64,000 nucleotides of DNA from JAPWJZ01 sp966211335 (GTDB lineage: Bacteria > Pseudomonadota > Alphaproteobacteria > Micavibrionales > UBA2020): assembly GCA_966211335.1 (NCBI GenBank), contig CBIHNF010000001.1, positions 1-64,000 on the forward strand, in the 5' to 3' direction. This document shows, piece after piece, positions 17,566 through 26,441 of the stretch (the first letter of the stretch is position 1; every line of letters starts with the position of its first letter). The position numbers and the translations under genes were made by a program. The notes under the pieces were generated by a model. The model ran no database searches, had not been told where the DNA came from, and saw nothing but the letters and a program-made list of their open reading frames with translations.

Positions 17566-18777
17566 TTGCGCCATTCCATCCTTCGCCAATTTATCGCCGC
17601 CCTTGCCCTCAGCGCCGCGCTGACGGCAGCCTCCGCGGCCCATGCCGCTTCCTGGTCGGGCAGCTACAACGGCGACGAAGGCATGACCCCTGCGCCGCAG
17701 GGCAGCGACATGTCGAATGCCCGCACGCAGCCCCCGCTGACCACCACGAATGACCCCGCCCCCGCCGTTCTCTATCGCCGCGGTTCGGCCGATACCGTGC
17801 TGGCAGATGGCAACAGCCCGATGCAGCTCTCCAACAAGGAAGTTCCCTACTATCACCGCCATGTTGAAACGCAAGTGACGCGCAAAGTCGCGTCGCTCAA
17901 CAAAGACCTGTATGAACTGCAGAACGACACCGGCGCTTTCCAGAGCCGCCTTGACGCCCTGCAGCAGCGCAGCGATGCGGATGCCGCTTCCTATTACGAA
18001 CTCGTCGCCGCCATCAACACGGAACTGCAATCGGGCACCACGCCCGGCAACCCCGTGCTGGTCGAGCGCTGGAATAACGCGCAGAACAAGCTGGACAGCC
18101 TGTCGAATTCCGCTGGCCTCCTTAACGGCCTCGCGGCTGACCTTGCGGCAGAAGCCTCCAAAGGCGCCTTCCTGCAGGACAGCATCCGCGCGACCTACGG
18201 CCTTTCGGGCGCAGTGAAAGAAGATCATGACAATCTCCGCCGCCTGGAAGACAACACCAACCAGCAGATCGTCAACCTCAACCGCCTGCTGACGTCCGTC
18301 AACGATGAGATCAACCGCCGCTCCTCCTACCTCCGCTCGGAGCGTGCGAACCTGCAGACGCTGTCGCTGTCGATCTCCAACGGCGAGCTCTATGGCCAGA
18401 ACATTTCCAACACGCTCTACACCCGCGCAACGCAGGAAGCGGCGACGAACTTCCACGCCAACCCCGCGCCGGCCAACCGCCGCCCGCTGGTCATCATCCG
18501 CTTTGACCGCAGCAACGTGAACTACGAACAGCCTCTCTACACCGCCGTCTCCCAAGCGCTCGACAAATATCCGAACGCGCGCTTTGACCTCGTCGCTGTC
18601 AGCACCTCGCGCGGCAACCCGGCTGAAATGGCCCTCGCCTCTTCCGAAGCCCGCAAGAACGGCGAAGCGGTTCTCCGCTCCCTCTCTGCGATGGGCCTGC
18701 CGGTCGAGCGCGTGCGCCTCAACGCTGCCAACAGCCCCGATGTGCGCAACAGCGAAGTGCATATCTACCTGCAGTAA
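17566..18777 (+). CDS. Exported coiled-coil protein with divergent OmpA-like C-terminal domain
   Basis: 403 residues, TTG start six bases after GAGGT. Signal peptide with cleavage after AAHA (~residue 27). Residues ~85-250 are predominantly helical, with heptad-like stretches around KVASLNKDLYEL and RRLEDNTNQQIVNL. Residues ~300-403 (VIIRFDRSNVNYEQPLY, then ALDKYPNARFDLVAVS, then EVHIYLQ at the end) have the strand/helix order of OmpA-like peptidoglycan-binding domains, but the usual LSxxRAxxV motif is altered by an insertion (SSEARKNGEAV). Envelope attachment is likely; exact role unknown. Confidence 0.65.
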   Translation: MRHSILRQFIAALALSAALTAASAAHAASWSGSYNGDEGMTPAPQGSDMSNARTQPPLTTTNDPAPAVLYRRGSADTVLADGNSPMQLSNKEVPYYHRHVETQVTRKVASLNKDLYELQNDTGAFQSRLDALQQRSDADAASYYELVAAINTELQSGTTPGNPVLVERWNNAQNKLDSLSNSAGLLNGLAADLAAEASKGAFLQDSIRATYGLSGAVKEDHDNLRRLEDNTNQQIVNLNRLLTSVNDEINRRSSYLRSERANLQTLSLSISNGELYGQNISNTLYTRATQEAATNFHANPAPANRRPLVIIRFDRSNVNYEQPLYTAVSQALDKYPNARFDLVAVSTSRGNPAEMALASSEARKNGEAVLRSLSAMGLPVERVRLNAANSPDVRNSEVHIYLQ

Positions 18778-18817
18778 GCGCGTTTACAACGTAAACGACA
18801 TTTCTGATTTTAATTCA

Positions 18818-18848
18818 AAACGCCTGACTATATCATAGTCAGGCGTTT
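18818..18848. terminator. Hairpin terminator behind the OmpA-like gene
   Basis: Perfect 14-bp inverted repeat AAACGCCTGACTAT / ATAGTCAGGCGTTT with a 3-base loop, flanked by A-rich sequence on the left and GTTTACTATT on the right; it lies 41 bases after the stop at 18777. Confidence 0.8.
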
Positions 18849-18904
18849 ACTATTGTACCCCACGCCCTATCTCATTTCAGACACACCCTTATCAAGGAGA
18901 CAGG

Positions 18905-20134
18905 ATGGAAATCGCCCATATTGATACGCTGACCTCGATCGCGCTTGTCACCACGGCGGCGCTGCTCTGCGGGCTTGTCCTTATCCGTTTAAGGCAGCCT
19001 GCCATTGTCGGCTATATCATTGCGGGCGTTGTGCTGGGGCCGACGGGGCTGCAGCTGGTGTCGAACACCGAGCCTGTGCAGGTGCTGGCGGAGCTCGGCG
19101 TGATCATGCTGTTGTTCCTGATCGGCATGGAGCTATCGCTCCGCTCTTTCAAATCGGTTTATAAAACCGCGCTCTCCACCGCCGCGCTGCAGATTGGCGT
19201 TGCCTTCGCGGTGTTCTATGGCATTGGCCATTTTTTTGAATGGTCGATCCAGCGCGTGGTTGTTTTCGCTTTTGCGACCGCCCTGTCCTCAACCGCCGTC
19301 TCCATCAAAATTCTGGAAGAGACGGATGACCTGCGCACGCCCGTCGGCCGCACCACGGTCTCGACGCTGATTGCGCAGGACCTTGCCGTCATTCCCATGC
19401 TGCTTATCATCAGCGCCTTCCACCCGGATGCCGCCGTCGCGCATTCCGGCGACACCAGCCTTGCCATCATCCTGAAGCTTGTTCTCTCTATCGGCCTGCT
19501 CGTCGCCCTCAGCTGGTTCCTGTCGAAGCGCGACCGCATTACGCTGCCGATGTCGGAATGGATTGTGTCACGCCCTGAAATTATCCCCCTCGCCGCTATG
19601 GCGTTCTGCTTCACCTGGGCAACGCTGTCCGGCATCATCGGGCTTTCGACCGCCTATGGGGCGTTTGTGGCGGGCCTTATCATCGGCAATTCCAACGTGC
19701 GGGCGACGCTGCACAAGGCGGCAGAACCCATCCAGACCATTCTGCTGATGGTGTTCTTCCTCTCCATCGGCCTCCTCATGGATTTGCACTTTATTGCGGA
19801 GCACTGGCGCTCCGTCTTCTTCGTCCTTGCCGTCGTGACGCTGCTGAAAACCACCGTCAACGTCGCCATCCTGCATCTGCTGGGCGAGCCGTGGGACCGC
19901 GCGTTTCATAGCGGTGTCGTCATGGGGCAGATCGGGGAGTTTTCGTTCATCCTTTGCGCCGTGGGCCTCTCGGCGCAGGTGATTTCGGATGACAGCTATA
20001 AGCTGATGATTTCCGTCATCGCCCTCAGCCTGCTGATCAGCCCGCTCTGGCTGATCATCGCGCGACGATTGCACGATATCGCGGTCAAGAAGATCGGCGC
20101 GAATATCCTGTCACCAAATCCGGATGAGTTTTAA
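18905..20134 (+). CDS. Monovalent cation:proton antiporter, CPA2 family (KefB/YbaL-like membrane domain)
   Basis: 409 residues with AAGGAGAC before the ATG. About twelve membrane helices. Family marks: RLRQPAIVGYIIAGVVLGPTG in two pieces near the start, LIGMELSLRSF, then ALSSTAVSIKIL and the ion-site region STLIAQDLAVIPMLL. The protein ends at the last helix: the NAD-binding TrkA-N/RCK domain of KefB/KefC is absent, so gating by glutathione or nucleotide through that domain is not expected. Known role: K+(Na+)/H+ exchange at the inner membrane. Confidence 0.85.
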   Translation: MEIAHIDTLTSIALVTTAALLCGLVLIRLRQPAIVGYIIAGVVLGPTGLQLVSNTEPVQVLAELGVIMLLFLIGMELSLRSFKSVYKTALSTAALQIGVAFAVFYGIGHFFEWSIQRVVVFAFATALSSTAVSIKILEETDDLRTPVGRTTVSTLIAQDLAVIPMLLIISAFHPDAAVAHSGDTSLAIILKLVLSIGLLVALSWFLSKRDRITLPMSEWIVSRPEIIPLAAMAFCFTWATLSGIIGLSTAYGAFVAGLIIGNSNVRATLHKAAEPIQTILLMVFFLSIGLLMDLHFIAEHWRSVFFVLAVVTLLKTTVNVAILHLLGEPWDRAFHSGVVMGQIGEFSFILCAVGLSAQVISDDSYKLMISVIALSLLISPLWLIIARRLHDIAVKKIGANILSPNPDEF

Positions 20135-21345
20135 GCGCGCACGCCCTCGAAGATATTCTTATACGCCATATAGCGCCCCGCGACCGCAGGCTCGACGCCC
20201 TGGTCGGCGACGATGCTCATCAGCTTGTCGATATTCTTCTCGATGCGCTTAATGGTAATCTCTTTGGCTTCCTTTACTTTCGCGCGCGTGATAGCGTTTT
20301 CTTCCGGCGTCACTTTCGATGTCAGCTCCACATAGGCCGCAATAATGCCGCCGGGGTTGGCGATGAAATCCGGAATAACGGTGATGCCGCGCTTGTAGAG
20401 CGCCGTGCGCGCGCCTTCCGTGCAGGGGCCGTTGGCGCCTTCCACCACCGCGCGCGCTTCGATGCGGGCGACGTTGTCTTCGCGGATGACGTTGTGGATG
20501 GCGCAGGGGAAAAGAATATCCACATCCTGATACAGCACATCGTCGGAGCCAATCGGCTGAAGGCCGCTTTCCGCCAGCAGGCGTTTCGCCGCGTCATTGT
20601 CCATCGTCGCAAAGGCCTGCAGCAGCGCCGCGCTGACAGGCGTATCAAAAACATAAGTGCCGCCGAATTTCGGGTCGGAGACGGATTTCAGCACCGCGCC
20701 ATGTTCGGAGAAATAGCGGATCACGGCAGCGCCCATGGCGCCAAGACCCTGCACCGCGAATGTCGCGCCCTTGGTCGGGCGGCCCTGGAATTTCAGCAGC
20801 GCATGCGCGGCGGTGGCAACGCCGAGGCCCGCAATGCCTTCCTTATCGTAATCGGTGCCGCCCATCTCCGCCGTTTTGCCGGTGAAGCTGCGGGTGGATT
20901 TCAATTCATCCGAAATCCACATGGGATGGATGGGGCGCGCGCCGATATCAAAACCGAAGCCGCCGTATTTGCCGCCGTTTTCATGCAGGTGCGGCTTCAT
21001 GAGTTGCGCGAACCTGCGGTATTTTTTTTCAAAACCTTCTTCATCGGGGTTGGCTTTGAGGCCGGATTTCGCGCCGCCGAGCGGCAGGCCGGCCGCCGCG
21101 TTTTTCAGCGCCATGGTGCGGGCGAGCATTTTGACTTCATCGAGCGAGACGGTCGGCGTGATGCGCGTGCCGCCCTTGCCGGAGAGGGCGAGCGGCCCGC
21201 CCTCCGAAATGCCGGTGTTCCAGACGACGAGATAGCCTTCAATGCCGGCTGCGGGGTCGGTGAAGGTTTCGACCACTTCCGGCTCCAGCGCCTGAAAACG
21301 TTTTTCAAGCGCGGTGTATTCGTCGAGGAATTTCGGGGATGTCAT
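20131..21345 (-). CDS. Glu/Leu/Phe/Val dehydrogenase family enzyme (NAD(P)-glutamate dehydrogenase type)
   Basis: 404 residues. The catalytic region reads LPLGGAKSGLKANP, with the substrate lysine in the preceding ALKNAAAGLPLGG. GFDIGARPIHPMWISDEL supplies the Asp-containing loop. The Rossmann domain begins AVQGLGAMGAAVIRYF, and ...ARAVVEGANGPCTEGA and PDFIANPGGIIAAYVE are typical of glutamate dehydrogenases. It interconverts glutamate and 2-oxoglutarate, or a branched-chain analogue. Its stop overlaps that of the convergent antiporter by four bases. Confidence 0.85.
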   Translation of the reverse strand: MTSPKFLDEYTALEKRFQALEPEVVETFTDPAAGIEGYLVVWNTGISEGGPLALSGKGGTRITPTVSLDEVKMLARTMALKNAAAGLPLGGAKSGLKANPDEEGFEKKYRRFAQLMKPHLHENGGKYGGFGFDIGARPIHPMWISDELKSTRSFTGKTAEMGGTDYDKEGIAGLGVATAAHALLKFQGRPTKGATFAVQGLGAMGAAVIRYFSEHGAVLKSVSDPKFGGTYVFDTPVSAALLQAFATMDNDAAKRLLAESGLQPIGSDDVLYQDVDILFPCAIHNVIREDNVARIEARAVVEGANGPCTEGARTALYKRGITVIPDFIANPGGIIAAYVELTSKVTPEENAITRAKVKEAKEITIKRIEKNIDKLMSIVADQGVEPAVAGRYMAYKNIFEGVRA

Positions 21346-21423
21346 GGTCGCGGCCTCCGGTTCTGAATGGCGACAGCTTAAGACAAGTAAGGCGCAGGCA
21401 AAAGCCTGAATCTTTTAAGGGAT

Positions 21424-22188
21424 TTACTGCTCCAGAAACTTGCCGCCCAAGGCTTCCTTGATGGCGTTGCGGCGCACTTCTTCCGCCTCGCCTTCAACGA
21501 GTTTGCCAAGGTGGAAGGGTCCGTAGGAGGTGCGGATCAGGCGGTTCACCTTAAGCCCCAGATATTCCAAGACTTTCCTGATTTCGCGGTTTTTGCCTTC
21601 GGTCAGCACCATGTTGAGCCAGACGTTGTCGCCCTGTTCGCGGTCGAGCGAGGCTTCAATTTCGCCGTACTGCACGCCATCAACGCGGATGCCGTTGCGC
21701 AGGGACTGCAGTTTCGCTTCGGTAATATCGCCCCAGGCGCGGACGCGGTATTTGCGCGTCCAGGCGGTGGAGGGCAATTCCAGATGCCGCGCCAGCTCGC
21801 CGTTATTGGTGAGCAGCAGAAGACCTTCGGAAGTTAAGTCGAGACGGCCGACGGAGACGACGCGCGGCAGATCTTCCGGCAGGTTTTCAAATACCGTGGG
21901 GCGGCCGGATTCATCCTTGTGGGAGGTGACAAGGCCGCTCGGCTTATGGTAACGCCAGAGGCGTGTGGGTTCTTTCTTGCCGACGCGGATGCCATCGACC
22001 TCGATCTTATCGAATTCGGTGACGATGGTGGCGGGAGTTTCCAGAACCTTGCCATTCAGCTTGACGCGGCCCTCTGCGATCAGCTTTTCGGCATCGCGCC
22101 TCGAACAGACGCCGGCCCGCGCCATGCGTTTGGCAATCCGCTCGCCTTTTGACCCGTCATCGCCGTCTTTTTGCTCTTCATTCTTCAT
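21424..22188 (-). CDS. rRNA pseudouridine synthase, RsuA/RluB/RluE/RluF family
   Basis: 254 residues. An S4 RNA-binding domain (ARAGVCSRRDAEKLI and GRVKLNG, residues ~23-70) is followed by the catalytic domain with GRLDLTSEGLLLLTNNGEL, where the Asp is the nucleophile of this family. EGKNREIRKVLEYLG and RLIRTSYGPFHLG are further family signatures. The C-terminus ends with a linker GEAEEVRRNAIKEALGG. Modifies a uridine in rRNA; RluB-like by length, but the exact site is not decidable here. Divergent from tadA with only 18 bases between starts. Confidence 0.9.
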   Translation of the reverse strand: MKNEEQKDGDDGSKGERIAKRMARAGVCSRRDAEKLIAEGRVKLNGKVLETPATIVTEFDKIEVDGIRVGKKEPTRLWRYHKPSGLVTSHKDESGRPTVFENLPEDLPRVVSVGRLDLTSEGLLLLTNNGELARHLELPSTAWTRKYRVRAWGDITEAKLQSLRNGIRVDGVQYGEIEASLDREQGDNVWLNMVLTEGKNREIRKVLEYLGLKVNRLIRTSYGPFHLGKLVEGEAEEVRRNAIKEALGGKFLEQ

Positions 22189-22206
22189 TCTGCTAGTTTA
22201 CCGCGT

Positions 22207-22668
22207 ATGACGGACACGACGCAAAACAAATACATGGCGGAAGCGCTAAGCGAAGCCGCAGCCGCGGGCGCCCGCGGGGAAATACCCGTCGGCGCGGTGC
22301 TGGTGGACGGGCTGACCGGCGAGATTATCGTCACCTCCGGCAACCGCACGGAAGAGGATTTTGACGCCACCGCCCATGCGGAAATCCTGGTTCTGCAGCA
22401 GGCAGGGCGGCAATTGAAGACGCCGCGCCTTGCCCATTGCGATTTGTATGTGAGCCTTGAGCCCTGCGCCATGTGCGCGGCCGCCATTTCCTTCGCCCGC
22501 ATCCGCCGCATTTACTTTGGCGCTTACGACCCCAAGGGCGGCGGCGTGGAGCATGGCCCCCGCTTCTTCCAGCAGCCGACCTGCCACCATCGGCCGGAGG
22601 TGTATGGCGGTATTGACGAAGCCGCGGCATCTGCCCTGCTGCGCGACTTTTTTAAAGACAAACGCTGA
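22207..22668 (+). CDS. tadA: tRNA-specific adenosine deaminase
   Basis: 153 residues from the ATG at 22207. Zinc deaminase motifs are complete: HAEIL (zinc His and catalytic Glu) and PCAMCAAAI (two zinc cysteines). GARGEIPVGAVLVD and RRIYFGAYDPKGGGVEHG are typical of TadA. The reaction converts A34 to inosine in tRNA-Arg(ACG), which is encoded in this same window. Members of the family acting on guanine or cytosine lack this arrangement of the C-terminal part, so TadA is preferred. Confidence 0.9.
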   Translation: MTDTTQNKYMAEALSEAAAAGARGEIPVGAVLVDGLTGEIIVTSGNRTEEDFDATAHAEILVLQQAGRQLKTPRLAHCDLYVSLEPCAMCAAAISFARIRRIYFGAYDPKGGGVEHGPRFFQQPTCHHRPEVYGGIDEAAASALLRDFFKDKR

Positions 22669-22710
22669 TTTGAAATTATACTGACGCCTTCACCTCAGGA
22701 GATTTGAACC

Positions 22711-23016
22711 ATGTCCCTCGGCCAGAAACAGAGCTTCACCGGTATGTTGCGCAAGCAGGTCATTAACAAAGGCTCGAAAAGCGAGCATGAGGCGATTGTG
22801 CTGGATACCGGCAAGGGCCAGCCTTTGAAAGTGCAGCTGCAGGGCGCGAACCCCTTCAGCGGCGACCCTGCGCTGAACAAACTCGTGGGGCAGCATGTCA
22901 AAATTGAAGGCATCGCAGGCTCCGGCGTCAATACGCTGTTTGTCGAGAAGATAGCGGATGTTGTGCATTTGGGCCCGCCCGGCCGACCGAAGAAACCCTA
23001 TTTCCCGCGCCCGTAA
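22711..23016 (+). CDS. Small basic protein, possible OB-like fold, unknown
   Basis: 101 residues with a good AGGAGA site. The sequence alternates short strands (EAIVLDTG, PLKVQLQG, HVKIEGIAGSGVNTLFVEKI) in a way that suggests a five-strand barrel such as an OB fold. The C-terminus is Pro/Lys-rich (GPPGRPKKPYFP). It ends 6 bases before xseA and is probably co-transcribed with it. I know no family; a nucleic-acid role is conceivable from the basic tail and the neighbour. Confidence 0.6.
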   Translation: MSLGQKQSFTGMLRKQVINKGSKSEHEAIVLDTGKGQPLKVQLQGANPFSGDPALNKLVGQHVKIEGIAGSGVNTLFVEKIADVVHLGPPGRPKKPYFPRP

Positions 23017-23022
23017 TTTATC

Positions 23023-24552
23023 ATGAGCTTTTTCGGAACCGATGACCCGTTCGGCCTGCCGCCGGTGCCCGATGCGCCGGGCGCCAACGCGCCGCCGGAA
23101 TTCACCGTCTCGGAACTCAGCAACCGCCTGAAGCGCACCGTCGAAGATAACTTCGGCTTCGTGCGCGTGCGTGGTGAAATTTCAAAAGTCACCGTCGCCA
23201 AATCCGGCCACCTCTACACCGCGCTGAAAGATGATTCCGCCGTGCTGGATGCGATTTGCTGGAAGGCGACCGTGCCGCGCCTTGGCATCAAGCCCGAAGA
23301 AGGCATGGAAGTCGTCTGCACCGGACGCCTCACCACCTACCCCGGCCGCTCCAACTACCAGATGATCATCGAGACGATGGAGCTGGCAGGGCAAGGCGCG
23401 CTGCTGAAAATGCTGGAGGAGCGCAAAAAAAAACTGGCGGCCGAAGGCCTGTTTGATGCCGCCCGCAAACGCCCCATTCCGTTTTTGCCGCGCGTGATTG
23501 GCGTTATCACTTCGCCGACGGGCGCGGTCATCCGCGATATCATGCACCGGCTAGACGAGCGCTTTCCGCGCCGCGTTTTGCTCTGGCCCGTGATTGTTCA
23601 AGGTTCCGGCGCGGCGGCTGCGGTGACGGAAGCCATCAAAGGCTTCAACAGCATTGACCCCAATTCACCCGATTATCCTGATTTGATTATCGTCGCGCGC
23701 GGTGGCGGTTCCTTGGAAGACCTGATGCCATTCAACGATGAAATGGTCGTACGCGCGGCGGCAGGCAGCAAAATTCCGCTGATTTCCGCCGTGGGGCATG
23801 AGACGGATACGACGCTGATTGATTACGCATCCGATTTGCGCGCGCCGACGCCAACGGCTGCCGCCGAAAAAGCCGTGCCCGTGCGGGCCGAACTCATCGC
23901 TTTCGTCATGGAAAACCAGAAGCGCATGTTTGTTTCCGTCCAGCGCCTTGTGCAGCGGCATGGCGTGCATTTGCAGGGATTGGGCCGCGGCCTTGGCGAT
24001 CCGAAACGGCTTTTGGAACACAGCAGCCAGCGCCTTGACCATGCGGGCGCACGGCTGGAGACGAGCCTTCGCACCGGCTTCGAACGCAAGGGCGCGAGGC
24101 TGAACGAGCTTGCCGCCAAGCTGTCGCCGCGCGCGCTGCTGCAGCGGGCGGGTGAAGGCACGCAGAAGCTGGAACACCTTTCCACCCGCCTCGACATGGG
24201 GCTGGAAGCCTGGGTGCAGAAGCGCGATGCGCGCCTGCGCGAACTTGGCGCCAAAATTTCGCCGCAGCGTATTTTGCAGCGCATTCAGGATGGATCGAGA
24301 CACCTTGGCAATTTCCATGAACGCCTTGTGAACACCGAGCAGAAAATTCTGCGCGACCGCGAACGCAAGCTCGAAAACCTGTCAAACATGCTGAACAGCC
24401 TGTCCTTCGAGCGCGTGCTGGAGCGCGGCTATGCGGTGGTGCGGGATGCGAAGGGCGAATTGATTTCATCCGCCAAACAGGCGCAGACGGCAGAAAACCT
24501 CCGCATCCAGTTCAAGGATGGCGAGATTCCGGCAACGGCGAAGAAAGCTTAA
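23023..24552 (+). CDS. xseA: Exodeoxyribonuclease VII large subunit
   Basis: 509 residues. The N-terminal OB domain is visible (FTVSELSNRLKRTVEDNFG, GEISKVTVAKSGHLY, LKDDSAVLDAICWK). The catalytic core has RVIGVITSPTGAVIRDIMHRL, then DLIIVARGGGSLEDLMPFNDE and ISAVGHETDTTLIDYASD, the conserved segments of XseA. A long coiled-coil part (~residues 290-470) contains two similar ~45-residue units, each with L-SPR-LLQR or I-SPQRILQR. With XseB it degrades single-stranded DNA; xseB is not in the window. No clear ribosome site, so translation may be coupled to the preceding gene. Confidence 0.95.
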   Translation: MSFFGTDDPFGLPPVPDAPGANAPPEFTVSELSNRLKRTVEDNFGFVRVRGEISKVTVAKSGHLYTALKDDSAVLDAICWKATVPRLGIKPEEGMEVVCTGRLTTYPGRSNYQMIIETMELAGQGALLKMLEERKKKLAAEGLFDAARKRPIPFLPRVIGVITSPTGAVIRDIMHRLDERFPRRVLLWPVIVQGSGAAAAVTEAIKGFNSIDPNSPDYPDLIIVARGGGSLEDLMPFNDEMVVRAAAGSKIPLISAVGHETDTTLIDYASDLRAPTPTAAAEKAVPVRAELIAFVMENQKRMFVSVQRLVQRHGVHLQGLGRGLGDPKRLLEHSSQRLDHAGARLETSLRTGFERKGARLNELAAKLSPRALLQRAGEGTQKLEHLSTRLDMGLEAWVQKRDARLRELGAKISPQRILQRIQDGSRHLGNFHERLVNTEQKILRDRERKLENLSNMLNSLSFERVLERGYAVVRDAKGELISSAKQAQTAENLRIQFKDGEIPATAKKA

Positions 24553-25157
24553 ATCGAGGGCGGCGGGGTGACTGCCGGTTTCTGTTTCATGAACAGAGCC
24601 TCATATCCGGCCTGCGCGCCGAGCAAAACCAGCAGCGTCGCCCAGAATACCCAGAAGCTGTAGCCAAGATCCCAGCCGTAGCTGGCCATGGCCGCCATCA
24701 CGGCAATCGCGGTGACTTCAGTCATCCAGATAAGCCCTGCGAAGAACACATTCTCCCGGTCTTTCATGCCGAGCAGCGCCCAGGGGGCAAGCGCGATGGC
24801 GACACCGAAAATGCCGGCGGGCAGCGGCGCCTGCATCACGGCGTCATAAACAACGCGGAAGCAGATCATGCTGTAGCCCGACAGCACGAGCGCGAGATAG
24901 ATGACGCTGAGCACGTTGAGGATTTTGGCGACCAGCGGCATGCTGCCGGAAATAATCCGCGCCGAACCGGCAAACAGGCCGAGCGGCACGAGGAAGAAGG
25001 GGAACAGCAGCGGCGACAGCAGCAGCGCGAGGATGAGCGGCCAGACGACAGTCACATAGCCCGTGAAGGCGAGCCAGACGCCCGCGCCCGCCGCAATCAC
25101 CAGATTGGTGTAGAGCAGCACGGGCAGCGACTTCCGGACAAGCTGGGCCAGCGTCAA
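24549..25157 (-). CDS. Integral membrane protein, unknown
   Basis: 202 residues, TTG start (AGGAC six to eight bases upstream). Six hydrophobic segments occupy most of the length, with short loops; the last loop leads to a basic/proline tail (KQKPAVTPPPS). No conserved motif is visible that would name a transporter or enzyme. It begins 15 bases after the ssb stop on the same strand and may be transcribed with it. Its end overlaps the convergent xseA stop by four bases. Confidence 0.65.
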   Translation of the reverse strand: MTLAQLVRKSLPVLLYTNLVIAAGAGVWLAFTGYVTVVWPLILALLLSPLLFPFFLVPLGLFAGSARIISGSMPLVAKILNVLSVIYLALVLSGYSMICFRVVYDAVMQAPLPAGIFGVAIALAPWALLGMKDRENVFFAGLIWMTEVTAIAVMAAMASYGWDLGYSFWVFWATLLVLLGAQAGYEALFMKQKPAVTPPPSI

Positions 25158-25172
25158 GGCGAGGTCCTAGGA

Positions 25173-25655
25173 TCAGAACGGAATTTCGTCGTCCATATCG
25201 CCTTTGGCGGCGAAGGAACCGGAAGAACCGCCGCCGGAGGATTGCGAAGGCGCGGAGAAATCATCATCCCCGCCGCCCATGCCGGCGCCAGCACCGCCGC
25301 CGGAGCGGCCGTCGAGCATCGTCAGCTCGCCGCGATAGGGGCGGAGCACGACTTCGGTCGTGTATTTTTCGGCGCCGTCTTTATCCGTCCATTTGCGGGT
25401 TTCAAGCTGGCCTTCGATGTAAACTTTGGCGCCTTTTTTCAGGTAGCGCTCGACCACGCCAACGAGGGCGTCATTGGTCACGGAAATGCGGTGCCATTCG
25501 GTGCGCTCTTTCTTCTCGCCGGTCGCTTTGTCTTTCCAGCTTTCGGAGGTGGCGATGGAGAAGTTGGCGACGCGGCCGCCGTTGGGGAAGGAGCGGACTT
25601 CCGGGTCCTTGCCAAGATTGCCAACCAGAATGACCTTATTAACGCTGCCTGCCAT
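25173..25655 (-). CDS. ssb: Single-stranded DNA-binding protein
   Basis: 160 residues, AAAGGG nine bases before the ATG. The OB domain begins GSVNKVILVGNLGKDPEVR and continues with ATSESWKDKATGEK and TEWHRISV, YLKKGAKVYIEGQL and YTTEVVL: the standard bacterial SSB core (residues ~4-112). A glycine/serine-rich linker follows, and the acidic tip is DMDDEIPF, the conserved partner-binding tail. No GTTC-N7-GTTC box is seen in the ~190 bases upstream, so direct LexA control is not indicated. Confidence 0.95.
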   Translation of the reverse strand: MAGSVNKVILVGNLGKDPEVRSFPNGGRVANFSIATSESWKDKATGEKKERTEWHRISVTNDALVGVVERYLKKGAKVYIEGQLETRKWTDKDGAEKYTTEVVLRPYRGELTMLDGRSGGGAGAGMGGGDDDFSAPSQSSGGGSSGSFAAKGDMDDEIPF

Positions 25656-25844
25656 GGTAAAAAACCCTTTAAAAACTGAACGACACAGCCGCTTTATGAA
25701 ACCTCTAGGAAAATCCCTTCTTCTGGATTACCATTTGGGCAATCCTAGTAAGAACAAAGAATCTGCCGGCATCATCAGGCGCTGAAAACGCCTTATGTTT
25801 AACATGCGGGCCCCACTGTTTCAAGACGGAAGGCGAGTAAGAAA

Positions 25845-26441
25845 ATGCGTGCATGGCAAAGAATGTTGAGCGGCCGCCGGCTGGACCTGATTAACCCCTC
25901 CGCCATGGATATCGAGATCGAGGATATCGCCCACGGACTTTCCAGAGTCGCCAGATGGAACGGCCAGACGATTGGCGAACATGCCTTTTCCGTCGCCCAG
26001 CATTCCGTGATTGTGGAAGATATCTGCCGCACGCTGGAGCCGCACGCCGACCGCCAGTGGCTGCTGGCCGCGCTGCTGCATGACGCTTCCGAATATGTCG
26101 TTGGCGATATGATTTCGCCCTTCAAGAACGCGCTCGGCATCAATTACCGCGCCTTTGAAGATAAATTGATGCAGGCGATTCACATCCGCTTCGGCCTGCC
26201 CGCCACCATTTCGCCGCAGATGAAAAAATTCATCAAGCGCGCCGATAAAATTTCCGCCTATCTGGAAGCCACGCAAATCGCGGGCTTCAGCCATGATGAA
26301 TCGGAAAAATTCTTTGGCGCACCGCCCGCCGCCTGCGCCGGCTGGGCCATTCGCCCGCTGTCGCCGAACGATGCGAAGCAGCAATACGTCGACCGCTTCG
26401 AGCAGCTCTCCGCTGTTTTAAAACAAACCGCCGCCGCGTAA
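25845..26441 (+). CDS. HD-domain phosphohydrolase (YfbR/5'-nucleotidase-like)
   Basis: 198 residues. RWNGQTIGEHAFSVAQHS gives the first metal His, LLHDASEYVVGDMISPFK the HD pair and following Asp, and IKRADKISAYLEATQIAG the final Asp region; this order matches YfbR-like dNMP phosphatases. An additional opening, SGRRLDLINPSAMDIEIEDIAHGLSR, is characteristic of phage and alphaproteobacterial YfbR relatives. No signal peptide. Likely clears deoxynucleotides in the cytosol; substrate not provable. Confidence 0.8.
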   Translation: MRAWQRMLSGRRLDLINPSAMDIEIEDIAHGLSRVARWNGQTIGEHAFSVAQHSVIVEDICRTLEPHADRQWLLAALLHDASEYVVGDMISPFKNALGINYRAFEDKLMQAIHIRFGLPATISPQMKKFIKRADKISAYLEATQIAGFSHDESEKFFGAPPAACAGWAIRPLSPNDAKQQYVDRFEQLSAVLKQTAAA